A stretch of 64,000 nucleotides of DNA, taken from Zeus faber. Taxonomy: Eukaryota > Chordata > Actinopteri > Zeiformes > Zeidae. Shown here piece after piece: positions 1-9,737 of the stretch. The translations under genes were made by a program, and so were the position numbers. The notes below the pieces were generated by a model, which saw only the letters and a list, made by a program, of their open reading frames with translations, was not told the origin of the DNA and did no database searches. Location: assembly GCA_960531495.1 (NCBI GenBank), contig CAUIJY010000071.1:496001-560000 (forward strand), read 5' to 3'. Positions within the stretch are counted from its first letter, which is position 1. Every line of letters begins with the position of its first letter.

Positions 1-1490
1 GAAAGATTGAAAGATTGAAAGAAAGAATGAAAGAAAGATTGAAAGATTGAAAGAAAGAATGAAAGAAAGATTGAAAAAAAGATTGAAAAAAAGAAAGAAT
101 GAAAGAAAGATTGAAAAAAGAAAGAAAGATTGAAAGATTGAAAGAAATATTGAAAGACAGAAAGATTGAAAGAAATAATGAAAGAAAGATTGAAAGATTA
201 AAAGAAAGAATGAAAGAATGAAAGAAAGATTGAAAGATTAAACACTTGAAAGAAAGATTGCAAGAAAGATTGAAAAAAGAAAGATTGAAAGAAAGAATGA
301 AAGAAAGATTGAAAGAAAGAATGAAAGAAAGATTGAAAGAAAGATTTAAAGGAGGATTGAAAGATTGAAATATTGAAAGAAAGATTGAAAGAAAGATTGA
401 TTGAAAGAAAGATATAAAGAATGAAAGATTTAAAGAAAGATTGAAAGACTAAAAGTAAGAATGAAAAAAAGAATGAAAGAAAGATTGAAAAAAAGAAAGA
501 TTGAAAGAAAGAAAGATTTATAGAAAGAATGAAAGAACGATTGAAAAAAGAAAGAAAGATTGAAAGAAAGATTGAAAGAAAGATTGAAAGAAAGAAAGAT
601 TGAAAGAAATATTGAAAGAAAGATTGAAAGATTGAAAGAAAGAATGAAAGAAAGATGATAAAAATATTGAAAAAAAGAAAGATTGAAAGAAAGATTGAAA
701 GAAAGATTGAAAGATTGAAAGAAAGAATGAAAGAAAGATTGAAAGATTAAAAGAAAGAATGAAAGAAAAATTGAAAGAAAGATTAAAAGAAAGATTGAAA
801 GATTGAAAGAAAGAATGAAAGAAAGATTGAAAGATTGAAAGAAAGAATGAAAGAAAGATTGAAAGATTGAAAGAAAGAATGAAAGAAAGATTGAAAAAAA
901 GATTGAAAAAAAGAAAGAATGAAAGAAAGATTGAAAAAAGAAAGAAAGATTGAAAGATTGAAAGAAATATTGAAAGACAGAAAGATTGAAAGAAATAATG
1001 AAAGAAAGATTGAAAGATTAAAAGAAAGAATGAAAGAATGAAAGAAAGATTGAAAGATTAAACACTTGAAAGAAAGATTGCAAGAAAGATTGAAAAAAGA
1101 AAGATTGAAAGAAAGAATGAAAGAAAGATTGAAAGAAAGAATGAAAGAAAGATTGAAAGATTGAAAGAAAGAATGAAAGAAAGATTGAAAGATTGAAATA
1201 TTGAAAGAAAGAATGAAAGAAAGATTGAAAGATTGAAAGAAAGATTGAAAGAAAGAAAGATTGAAAGAAATATTGAAAGAAAGATTGAAAGATTGAAAGA
1301 AAGAATGAAAGAAAGATGAAAAAAAGATTGAAAAAAAGAAAGATTGAAAGAAAGATTGAAAGAAAGATTGAAAGATTGAAAGAAAGAATGAAAGAAAGAT
1401 TGAAAGATTAAAAGAAAGAATGAAAGAAAAATTGAAAGAAAGATTAAAAGAAAGATTGAAAGATTGAAAGAAAGAATGAAAGAAAGAATG
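1..1490. repeat. Local tandem duplication, 820-bp offset
   Basis: Bases 61-340 recur at 881-1160 with an offset of exactly 820 bp. The shared markers are unusual: the pair of TTGAAAAAAA words, and AACACTTGAA at 241 and 1061. Further right, the segment around 590-830 recurs about 661 bp downstream (around 1250-1490), so the second copy has lost about 160 bp in its middle. This is a direct head-to-tail duplication inside the array. The outer borders are approximate because everything around them is made of the same words. Confidence 0.8.
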
Positions 1491-4189
1491 AAAGAAAGAT
1501 TGAAAGATTGAAAGAAAGAATGAAAGAAAGATTGAAAAAAAGATTGAAAAAAAGAAAGAATGAAAGAAAGATTGAAAGAAAGATTGAAAGAAAGATTGAA
1601 AGATTGAAAGAAAGAATGAAAGAAAGATTGAAAGATTGAAAGAAAGATTGAAATAAAGAAAGATTTATAGAAAGAATGAAAGAAAGATTGAAAAAAGAAA
1701 GAAAGATTGAAAGAAAGATTAAAAGAAAGAATGAAAGAAAGATTGAAAGAAAGATTGAAAAAAAGAAAGATTGAAAGAAAGATTGAAATAAAGATTGAAA
1801 GACTGAAGGAAAGAATGAAAGAAAGATGGAAAGAAAGATTGAAAGAAAGAAAGATTGTAAGAAATATTGAAAGAATGAAAGAAACATTGAAAGAGAGATG
1901 GAAAGAAAGATTGAAAGAAAGAAAGATTGAAAGAATAACAAAAGAAAGATTGAAAGATTGGAAGAAATATTGAAAGATAGAAAAATTGAAAGAAAGAAAG
2001 ATTGATAGAAAGATTTTAAGAAAGGTTGAACGACTGAAAGAAAGAATGAAAGATTGAAAGAAAGAATGAAAGAACGATTGAAAGAATGAATGAAAGATTG
2101 AAAGAAAGATTTAGAGAAAGATTGAAAGATTGAAATATTGAAAGAAAGATTGAAAGAAAGATTGAAAGAAAGAAAGATATAAAGAATGAAAGAATTAAAG
2201 AAAGATTGAATGACTAAAAGTAAGAATGAAAAAAAAGAATGAAAGAAAGATTGAAAAAAAGAAAGATTGAAAGAAAGAAAGATTTATAGAAAGAATGAAA
2301 GAACGATTGAAAAAAGAAAGAAAGATTGAAAGAAAGATTGAAAGAAAGATTGAAAGAAAGAATGAAATAATGAAAGAAGGGTTGAAAGAACGATTGAAAA
2401 AAACAAAGAAAGTTGAAAAGATCGAAAGATGTAAAGAATGAAAGATTTAAAGAAAGATTGAAAGACTAAAAGTAAGAATGAAAAAAAAGAATGAAAGAAA
2501 GATTGAAAAAAAGAAAGATTGAAAGAAAGAAAGATTTATAGAAAGAATGAAAGAACGATTGAAAAAAGAAAGAAAGATTGAAAGAAAGTTTGAAAGAAAG
2601 AAAGATTGAAAGAAATATTGAAAGAAAGATTGAAAGATTGAAAGATTGAAAGAAAGAAAGATTGAAAGATTGAATGATTGAAAGAAAGATTGAAAGAAAG
2701 ATTGAAAGCTTGAAAGATAGATTGAAAGAAAGATTTTAAGAAAGGTTGAAAGACTGAAAGAAAGACTGAAAGATTGAAAGAAAGAATGAAAGAACGATTG
2801 AAAGAAAGAATGAAAGAATGAAAGAAAGATTGAAAGATTGAAATAAATATTGAAAGAAAGAGAGAATGAAAGTAAGAAAGATTGAAAGAAAGATTGAAAG
2901 TAATAAGGATTGAAAGAAAGAATGAAAGAAAAATTGAAAGATTGATAGATTGAAAGAAAGATTGAAAGAAAGATTGAAAGAAAGATTTAAAGAAAGATTG
3001 AAAGACTGAAAGATTGAAAGAAAGATTAAAAGAAAGAAAGATTTATAGAAAGAATGAAAGAAAGATTGAAAAAAGAAAGAAAGATTGAAAGAAAGATTGA
3101 GAGATTGAAAGAAAGAATGAAAGAAAGATTGAAAAAAAGATTGAAAAAAAGAAAAATTGAAAGAAAGATTGAAAGAAATATTGAAAGACTGAAGGAAAGA
3201 ATGAAAGAAAGATGGAAAAAAAGATGGAAAGAAAGATTGAAAGAAAGAATGAAATAATGAAAGAAGGGTTGAAAGAACGATTGAAAAAAACAAAGAAAGT
3301 TGAAAAGATCGAAAGATTTAAAGAATGAAAGATTTAAAGAAAGATTGAAAGACTAAAAGTAAGAATGAAAAAAAGAATGAAAGAAAGATTGAAAAAAAGA
3401 AAGATTGAAATAAATAAAGATTTATAGAAAGAATGAAAGAACGATTGAAAAAAGAAAGAAAGATTGAAAGAAAGATTGAAAGTAAGAAAGATTGAAAGAA
3501 ATATTGAAAGAAAGATTGAAAGATTGAAAGAAATATTGAAAGAAAGAGAGAATGAAAGTAAGAAAGATTGAAAGAAAGATTGAAAGAAAGATTTAAAGAA
3601 AGATTGAAAGACTGAAAGAAAGAATGAATAAAAGAATTAAAGAAAGATTGAAAGATTGAAAGATTGAAAGAAAGATTGAAAGAAAGAAAGATTTATAGAA
3701 AGAATGAAAGAAAGATTGAAAAAAGAAAGAAAGATTGAAAGAAAGATTGAAAGATTGAAAGAAAGAATGAAAGAAAGATTGAAAAAAAGATTGAAAAAAA
3801 GAAAAATTGAAAGAAAGATTGAAAGAAATATTGAAAGACTGAAGGAAAGAATGAAAGAAAGATGGAAAGAAAGATTGAAAGAAAGAAAGATTGAAAGTAA
3901 GAACGATTGAAAGAAATATTGAAAGAAAGATTGAAAGATTGAAATATTTAAAGAAAGATTGAAAGATTGAAAGAAAGAATGAAAGAACGATTGAAAGAAA
4001 GAATGAAAGAATGAAAGAAAAATTGACAGATTGAAAGAAATATTGAAAAAAGAAAGATTGAAAGAAAGAATGAAAGAAAGATTGAAAGAAAGATGGAAAG
4101 AAAGATTGAAAGAAAGAAAGATTTATAGAAAGAATGAAAGAAAGATTGAAAAAAGAAAGATTGAAAGAAAGATTGAAAGATTGAAAGAA
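1491..4189. repeat. Mixed tetranucleotide array without a clear higher-order unit
   Basis: The sequence continues as GAAA/GATT/GAAT tetrads. It holds scattered copies of blocks found elsewhere in the window. One is the GAATAACAAAAG...GATTGGAAGAAATATTG signature near 1933. Another is the GACTAAAAGTAAG block near 2214, 2465 and 3349, each with GATTTATAGAAAG shortly downstream. No gene-like composition, splice signals or non-repeat DNA are visible. Confidence 0.85.
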
Positions 4190-5850
4190 AGAATGAAAGA
4201 AAGATTTAAAAAATGATTGAAAAAAAGAAAGATTGAAAGAAAGATTGAAAGACTGAAGGAAAGAATGAAAGAAAGATTGAAAGAAAGATGGAAAGAAAGA
4301 TTGAAAGAAAGAAAGATTGAAAGAAATATTGAAAGAAAGATTGAAAGATTGAAAGAAAGAATGAAAGAAAGAAAGATTGAAAGAAATATTGAAAGAAAGA
4401 TTGAAAGATTGAAAGAAAGAATGAAAGAAAGATTGAAAGATTGAAAGAAAGAAAGATTGAAAGAAATATTGAAAGAAAGATTGAAAGATTGAAAGAAAGA
4501 ATGAAAGAAAGATTGAAAGATTGAAAGAAAGAAAGATTGAAAGAAATATTGAAAGAAAGATTGAAAGATTGAAAGAAAGAATGAAAGAAAGATTGAAAGA
4601 CTGAAAGATTGAAAGATTGAAAGAAAGATTGAAAGTTTGAAAGAAAGATTGAAAGACTGAAAGAAAGATTGCAAGAAAGATTGAAAAAAAAGAAAGATTT
4701 AAAGATAGAATAAAAGAAAGATTGAAAGAAAGATTGAAAAAAGAAAGAAAGATTGAAAGATTGAAAGAAATATTCAAAGAAAGATTGAAAGATTGAAAGA
4801 AAGAATGAAAGAAAGATTGAAAGAAAGATTGAAAGTAATAAAGATTGTAAGAAAGAATGAAAGAAAAATTGAAAGATTGAAAGATTGAAAGAAAGATTGA
4901 AAGAAAGATTGAAAGAAAGATTGAAAGACTGAAAGAAAGAATGAATAAAAGATTTAAAGAAAGATTGAAAGATTGAAAGATTGAAAGAAAGATTGAAAGA
5001 AAGAAAGATTTAAAGAAAGAATGAAAGAAAGATTTAAAAAATGATTGAAAAAAAGAAAGATTGAAAGAAAGATTGAAAGACTGAAGGAAAGAATGAAAGA
5101 AAGATTGAAAGAAAGATGGAAAGAAAGATTGAAAGAAAGAAAGATTGAAAGAAATATTGAAAGAAAGATTGAAAGATTGAAAGAAAGAATGAAAGAAAGA
5201 AAGATTGAAAGAAATATTGAAAGAAAGATTGAAAGATTGAAAGAAAGAATGAAAGAAAGATTGAAAGATTGAAAGAAAGAAAGATTGAAAGAAATATTGA
5301 AAGAAAGATTGAAAGATTGAAAGAAAGAATGAAAGAAAGATTGAAAGAAAGAAAGATTGAAAGAAATATTAAAAGAAAGATTGAAAGATTGAAAGAAAGA
5401 ATGAAAGAAAGATTGAAAGACTGAAAGATTGAAAGATTGAAAGAAAGATTGAAAGTTTGAAAGAAAGATTGAAAGACTGAAAGAAAGATTGCAAGAAAGA
5501 TTGAAAAAAAAGAAAGATTTAAAGATAGAATAAAAGAAAGATTGAAAGAAAGATTGAAAAAAGAAAGAAAGATTGAAAGATTGAAAGAAATATTCAAAGA
5601 AAGATTGAAAGATTGAAAGAAAGAATGAAAGAAAGATTGAAAGAAAGATTGAAAGAAAGATTGAAAGTAATAAAGATTGTAAGAAAGAATGAAAGAAAAA
5701 TTGAAAGATTGAAAGATTGAAAGAAAGATTGAAAGAAAGATTGAAAGAAAGATTGAAAGACTGAAAGAAAGAATGAATAAAAGATTTAAAGAAAGATTGA
5801 AAGATTGAAAGATTGAAAGAAAGATTGAAAGAAAGAAAGATTTAAAGAAA
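4190..5850. repeat. Tandem duplication of about 820-828 bp
   Basis: A segment starting about 4190 is repeated head to tail from about 5018. The rare string GATTTAAAAAATGATTG lies at 4203 and at 5031, an offset of 828. The string TTGAAAAAAAAGAAAG lies at 4681 and 5501, an offset of 820. The two offsets differ by 8 bp, which is two tetrads. The copies are nearly identical over most of their length. Borders are approximate. Confidence 0.8.
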
Positions 5851-7420
5851 GAATGAAAGAAAGATTGAAAAAAGAAAGAAAGATTGAAAGAAAGATTGAA
5901 AGATTGAAAGAAAGAATGAAAGAAAGATTGAAAGAAAGAATGAAAAAAAGAAAGATTGAAAGAAAGATTGATATAAAGATTGAAAGACTGAAGGAAAGAA
6001 TGAAAGAAAGATGGAAAGAAAGATTGAAAGAAAGAAAGATTGAAAGAAAGATTGAAATAAAGATTGAAAGAATGAAAGAAAGATTGAAAGATAGATGGAA
6101 AGAAAGATTGAAAGAAAGAAAGATTGAAAGAATAACAAAAGAAAGATTGAAAGATTGGAAGAAATATTGAAAGATAGAAAAATAGAAAGAAAGAAAGATT
6201 GAAAGAAATATTGAAAGAAAGATTGAAAGATTGAAAGAAAGATTGAAATAAAGATTGAAAGAATGAAAGAAAGTTGAAAGATAGATGGAAAGAAAGATTG
6301 AAAGAAAGAAAGATTGAAAGAATAACAAAAGAAAGATTGAAAGATTGGAAGAAATATTGAAAGATAGAAAAATAGAAAGAAAGAAAGATTGAAAAAAAGA
6401 ATTAAAGAAAGATTGAAAGATTGGAAGAAATATTGAAAGATAGAAAAATTGAAATAAAGAAAGATTGAAAAAAAGAATTAAAGAAAGATTGAAATATTGA
6501 AAGAAAGAATTAAAGAAAGATTCAAAGATTGAAAGAAAGATTGAAAGAAAGATTCAAAGATTCAAAGATTGAAATAAAGATTGAAAGTTTGAAAGAAAGA
6601 TTGAAAGAAAGATTTAAAGAAAGAAAGATGAAAGTAAGAAAGATTGAAAGAAATATTCAAAGAAAGATTGAAAGATTGAAAGAAAGAATGAAAGAAAGAT
6701 TGAAGGAAAGATTGAAAGAAAGATTGAAAGTAATAAAGATTGAAAGAAAGAATGAAAGAAAAATTGAAAGATTGAAAGATTGAAAGAAAGATTGAAAGAA
6801 AGATTTAAAGAAAGATTGAAAGATTGAAAGAAAGAATGAAAGAAAGATTGAAAGAAAGATTGAAAAAAGAAAGATTGAAAGAAAGAATGAAAGAAAGATT
6901 GAAAGAAAGATGGAAAGAAAGATTGAAAGAAAGAAAGTTTGAAAGAAATAATGAAAGAAAGATTGAACGATTGGAAGAAATATTGAAAGATAGAAAAATT
7001 GAAAGTAAGAAAGATTGAAAGAAAGAATGAAAGAAAGATTGAAAGATTGAAAGAAAGAATGAAAGAAAGATTGAAAGATTGAAATATTGAAAGAAAGAAT
7101 GAAAGAAAGATTGAAAGATTGAAAGAAAGATTGAAAAAAAGATTGAAAGACTGAAAGAAAGAATGAAAGAAAGATTGAAAGATAAAACAATTGAAAGAAA
7201 GATTGCAAAAAAGATTGAAAAAACAAAGATTGAAATAAAGAATGAAAGAAAGATTGAAAGATTGGAAGAAATATTGAAAGATAGAAAAATTGAAAGAAAG
7301 AAAGTTTGAAAGAAAAAATTAAAGAAAGATTGAAAGATTGAAAGAAAGAATGAAAGAAAGATTGAAAGATTGAAATATTGAAAGAAAGAATGAAAGAAAG
7401 ATTGAAAGATTGAAAGAAAG
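5851..7420. repeat. Tetranucleotide array up to the LINE insertion
   Basis: The repeat array continues with the signature GAATAACAAAAG near 6130 and 6320, about 190 bp apart in a small local duplication. At 7190-7420 is a module (AAACAATTG..., GATTGGAAGAAATATTG..., GAAATATTGAAAG) that also occurs uninterrupted around 12527-12780. The module is broken at 7420 by the LINE. Nothing else is visible. Confidence 0.85.
7406..7420 (+). repeat. Candidate 5' target-site duplication of the LINE
   Basis: The 15 bases AAGATTGAAAGAAAG directly precede the element and recur immediately after its tail at 11463-11477. One extra A extends the match to 16 bases, but it can equally belong to the TGTAA tail. The flanks are themselves a repeat of these words, so a match of this length is not independent proof of a target-site duplication. 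Confidence 0.55.
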
Positions 7421-7569
7421 AGTCGAGCTCTAGTGCTGAGGTTGCTGTGTAGTGTATCACTGCTCGTATTGTAATATTGCAACTTGGACTACTGGATTGA
7501 CTCTGTACATTTCACTGCTATTTGCTGATCTGCCAACAAGCTTGTGTTCCAGACACACCCCCTATTCAG

Positions 7570-7578
7570 GTAAGTCCT
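7570..7578 (+). promoter_or_regulatory. Strong splice-donor consensus in 5' UTR monomer 1
   Basis: CAG|GTAAGT is a full match to the vertebrate 5' splice-site consensus, with the GT at 7570-7571. The same site occurs in monomer 2 with GT at 8186-8187. Whether it is used is unknown. A pyrimidine-rich TTTCAG near 7881 is one conceivable acceptor inside monomer 1. Confidence 0.4.
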
Positions 7579-7660
7579 CTCTTATGTGGGCGTGCTCTTA
7601 GCCAGGTGCAACCCTAATCACACGAGCAGCTGTATTCTATCACCTATTTATGGTCCTGCC

Positions 7661-7680
7661 CTTGAAGCGTTAGCTTCAAG
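7661..7680 (+). other. Perfect hairpin in 5' UTR monomer 1
   Basis: Arms CTTGAAGC (7661-7668) and GCTTCAAG (7673-7680) are perfectly complementary around a GTTA loop. The same hairpin is in monomer 2 at 8277-8296. It could fold in the RNA or act as a palindromic protein site. No function is assigned. Confidence 0.6.
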
Positions 7681-7701
7681 CGTTGGCCCATTTGTAGTCG
7701 C

Positions 7702-7732
7702 TCTCGTGTGAAGACGCTCTGTGTAAAGACGC
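7702..7732 (+). repeat. 15-bp imperfect tandem repeat in monomer 1
   Basis: TCTCGTGTGAAGACGC is followed directly by TCTGTGTAAAGACGC. Monomer 2 has only one such unit at the matching place, which explains the 15-bp length difference between monomers (offset 616 before, 601 after). Confidence 0.7.
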
Positions 7733-8006
7733 ACGTCTACCTCTGCACGTCAAATAGAAGTGCATTACTGACTAAATCTGTTTTATTGTTGTCGTTTGTT
7801 GTTGTCCCTTGCTGTTGTTTTTCTTGTTATTATTGCTGGTTCAGTCTTATTTGGCACTTACGTTGTCCTAGCTGGTTTCAGGGTAGTACCGGCATATCTG
7901 CTGCTAACTGCTCAGCCATCAGCAAGGGTGTGAGCCAAGCAACTCCCTCTAATCAGAAAACCCTTTGTCTAACTTTCTGGGCGTGTCCTCCATCCGCTGG
8001 ACAGGG

Positions 8007-8013
8007 ATAAATA
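8007..8013 (+). promoter_or_regulatory. TATA-like box at the end of monomer 1
   Basis: ATAAATA, flanked by GGG and CCC, starts about 30 bp before the first base of monomer 2 (8036/8037). That boundary has the same sequence as the 5' end of the inserted element at 7421. The spacing is that expected between a Pol II TATA box and its start site, which suggests that a monomer drives transcription beginning at the next monomer. This is inference from spacing only. Confidence 0.5.
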
Positions 8014-8036
8014 CCCTGCACTACAAACTAACTCTG

Positions 8037-8354
8037 AGTCGAGCTCTAGTGCTGAGGTTGCTGTGTAGTGTATCACTGCTCGTATTGTAATATTGCAACT
8101 TGGACTACTGGATTGACTCTGTACATTTCACTGCTATTTGCTGATCTGCCAACAAGCTTGTGTTCCAGACACACCCCCTATTCAGGTAAGTCCTCTCTTA
8201 TGTGGGCGTGCTCTTAGCCAGGTGCAACCCTAATCACACGAGCAGCTGTATTCTATCACCTATTTATGGTCCTGCCCTTGAAGCGTTAGCTTCAAGCGTT
8301 GGCCCATTTGTAGTCGCTCTCGTGTGAAGACACACGTCTACCTCTGCACGTCAA
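8037..8354 (+). repeat. LINE 5' UTR monomer 2, partial (318 bp)
   Basis: This repeats the first half of monomer 1 at an offset of 616 bp. It is identical over 295 bases, then lacks the 15-bp mini-repeat. After 8354 the sequence becomes unique and leads into the ATG at 8412 through a short pyrimidine-rich stretch. It carries the second copies of the splice-donor consensus (GT at 8186-8187) and of the hairpin (8277-8296). The second half of the monomer, including the TATA-like box, is absent here. Confidence 0.85.
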
Positions 8355-8411
8355 CCGAAGCAAGGACACCGAACAAGGCAAACCTGCCTTCTTTCTCTCA
8401 CTCCATACAAA

Positions 8412-9737
8412 ATGTGGTACTACCGCATCCCTACAACTTCAAGGTCACCCAGAAAGCGTCGTTATACCATACGCCGATGCAATCCGGGTAACCTCAGGTC
8501 CCTGCAGCAAACATCTTCTGCAAAGACCTCCTTCTCTGTTGGCTTGTGGAATTGTCGATCTGCAGTTAACAAGGCAGACTTCATTTCTGGTCATGCCAAC
8601 CAACTCTCCTTAGAGCTCCTTGCTCTCACTGAGACATGGATTAAACCGGAAGATAGCGCAACCCCGGCTGCACTCTCCACTAACTACTCATTCTCCCACA
8701 CATCCAGACCATCTGGCCGTGGTGGTGGGACTGGCCTGCTAATTTCCAACACATGGAAATTTAATCCACTGCTGCCTTTAAACAACTTTGCCTCCTTTGA
8801 ATATCACGCCGTCTTGGTGACTGCTCTGGTGAAAGCCTATGTGGTCGTCATCTACCGTCCACCAGGACAACTAGGTGACTTCCTACATGAGCTTGACACC
8901 CTGCTGTCATCAATCCCTGAGCACGAGTGTCCCATGCTCGTCCTCGGAGACATGAACATCCACTTGGACAGTGCGAGCTCGGCTGACTTCCTGTCTTTGG
9001 TTCGCTCGTTCGACCTAAGACAGATCCCGACTCCACCGACTCACAAGGCTGGCAAAGAGCTTGATCTCATTCTTGCTCGGAGCTGTACCACCGACAACCT
9101 ATGGGTTACTCCTCTTCATCTCTCTGACCACTTCTTCATCCACTTCAATGTCCAGCTACCAAAACAACCCCCCACCTCCCCACCCATGGTTACTATCCGC
9201 AGCAATCTCCGCAACTTGTCTCCCACCCACTTCTCCTCTGTGCTCTCCTCTTCTCTTCCACCCCACGGCACTTTCTCCTCTCTGCAGGTTAATGATGCCA
9301 CTGACTCCCTCTGCTCCACCTTGAGCTCATGTCTGGATAGCCTGTGTCCACTATCCACCAGACCTGCTCGTTCAACCCAGTCGCACCCTTGGCTGACTGA
9401 CACCCTCCGGACAACGCGCACCAACCTCAGAGCAGCCGAGAGGAAATGGCACAAATCCAAAACAACTGAGGATCTTGCTAGCTACCAGACACTGCTGTCC
9501 TCCTTCTCCTCCAGCATCACTGCTGTCAAGAAGGCCTTCTTCAACGATAGGATCAACGGTGCCACAGAAACACGTAAGTTATTCGCCACCTTCAAGTCTC
9601 TGCTTTACCCTCCACCACCTCCCCCAGCTACTAACCTCACTGCCGACTGCCTTGCCTCCTTTTTTACAACAAAGTGGCAGCCATCAGCAGCCAATTCACT
9701 AAACAACTTACTCACAACCTGTCTTCTCCAGCCCTAG
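8412..9737 (+). CDS. L2 ORF2 protein, N-terminal part: AP-type endonuclease
   Basis: This frame encodes the apurinic/apyrimidinic-type endonuclease that nicks target DNA for LINE insertion. The ATG at 8412 has A at -3 and is followed by an arginine-rich stretch (residues 11-22). The nuclease fold spans about residues 40-235. It shows LWNCRS with Asn47, LTETW with catalytic Glu74, GRGGGTGLL at 92-100, YRPPGQ at 138-143, GDMN at 169-172, DLI with Asp208, and SDH at 228-230. These are the expected catalytic and metal-binding motifs, and all are present. A linker with a six-proline run (400-405) follows. At residue 421 (about 9671-9674) the frame is lost by a one-base deletion. The last 20 residues are out-of-frame sequence ending at an accidental stop, and the true reading continues in the next frame. 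A sequencing or assembly error in the short A run is possible. Confidence 0.88.
   Translation: MWYYRIPTTSRSPRKRRYTIRRCNPGNLRSLQQTSSAKTSFSVGLWNCRSAVNKADFISGHANQLSLELLALTETWIKPEDSATPAALSTNYSFSHTSRPSGRGGGTGLLISNTWKFNPLLPLNNFASFEYHAVLVTALVKAYVVVIYRPPGQLGDFLHELDTLLSSIPEHECPMLVLGDMNIHLDSASSADFLSLVRSFDLRQIPTPPTHKAGKELDLILARSCTTDNLWVTPLHLSDHFFIHFNVQLPKQPPTSPPMVTIRSNLRNLSPTHFSSVLSSSLPPHGTFSSLQVNDATDSLCSTLSSCLDSLCPLSTRPARSTQSHPWLTDTLRTTRTNLRAAERKWHKSKTTEDLASYQTLLSSFSSSITAVKKAFFNDRINGATETRKLFATFKSLLYPPPPPPATNLTADCLASFFTTKWQPSAANSLNNLLTTCLLQP

Larger units (their letters stand above)
1..7420. repeat. Degenerate GAAA/GATT tetranucleotide array, left block
   Basis: This stretch is built almost entirely of four-base words. 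GAAA alternates with GATT, GAAT and further GAAA words, with rarer GACT, GATA, GTAA and GAAC variants. The plus strand is purine-rich, T occurs mostly in GATT or GAAT, and C is very rare. Compared with the right-hand array this block is more heterogeneous. It has local duplications but no multi-kilobase higher-order unit that I can see. Block-specific variants such as GACTAAAAGTAAGAATG recur near 448, 2214, 2465 and 3349. The long open frames on both strands are a product of the repeat. No unique DNA, gene or RNA was found in it. Confidence 0.97.
7421..8036 (+). repeat. LINE 5' UTR monomer 1 (616 bp)
   Basis: The first 295 bases (7421-7715) are identical, as read by eye, to 8037-8331. The match continues to 7753/8354 apart from a 15-bp length difference. 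The unit is therefore 616 bp long and is followed by a partial second unit, like the tandem promoter monomers of rodent L1 elements. The part found only here (7754-8036) is T-rich and GTT-rich and ends in a TATA-like box. The open frame across 7708-8010 lacks an ATG at its start and has no recognisable domain, so I do not call it a gene. Confidence 0.85.

Noticed and set aside
1707-1973. Plus-strand frames of Lys-Glu-Arg-Leu/Met repeats that look like charged coiled coils.
   Set aside because: They are the GAAAGATTGAAA/GAAAGAATGAAA words read in triplets, and occur wherever the register happens to stay open.
1-7420. Possible CRISPR-like or phage-like repeat-spacer array.
   Set aside because: There are no unique spacers, unit length varies, all sequence is tetrad-based, and the embedded LINE is animal-type.
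7708-8010. A 100-codon frame with a Cys-rich stretch in the LINE leader.
   Set aside because: It starts at a non-ATG codon, lies within a leader monomer, and shows no ORF1 motif.
7421-8354. Reading the repeated 5' segment as a long terminal repeat.
   Set aside because: There is no matching repeat at the 3' end, and the element has a LINE endonuclease, hairpin and TGTAA tail.
9116-9460. Minus-strand frame inside the LINE endonuclease region.
   Set aside because: Antisense shadow of a clear endonuclease reading frame.
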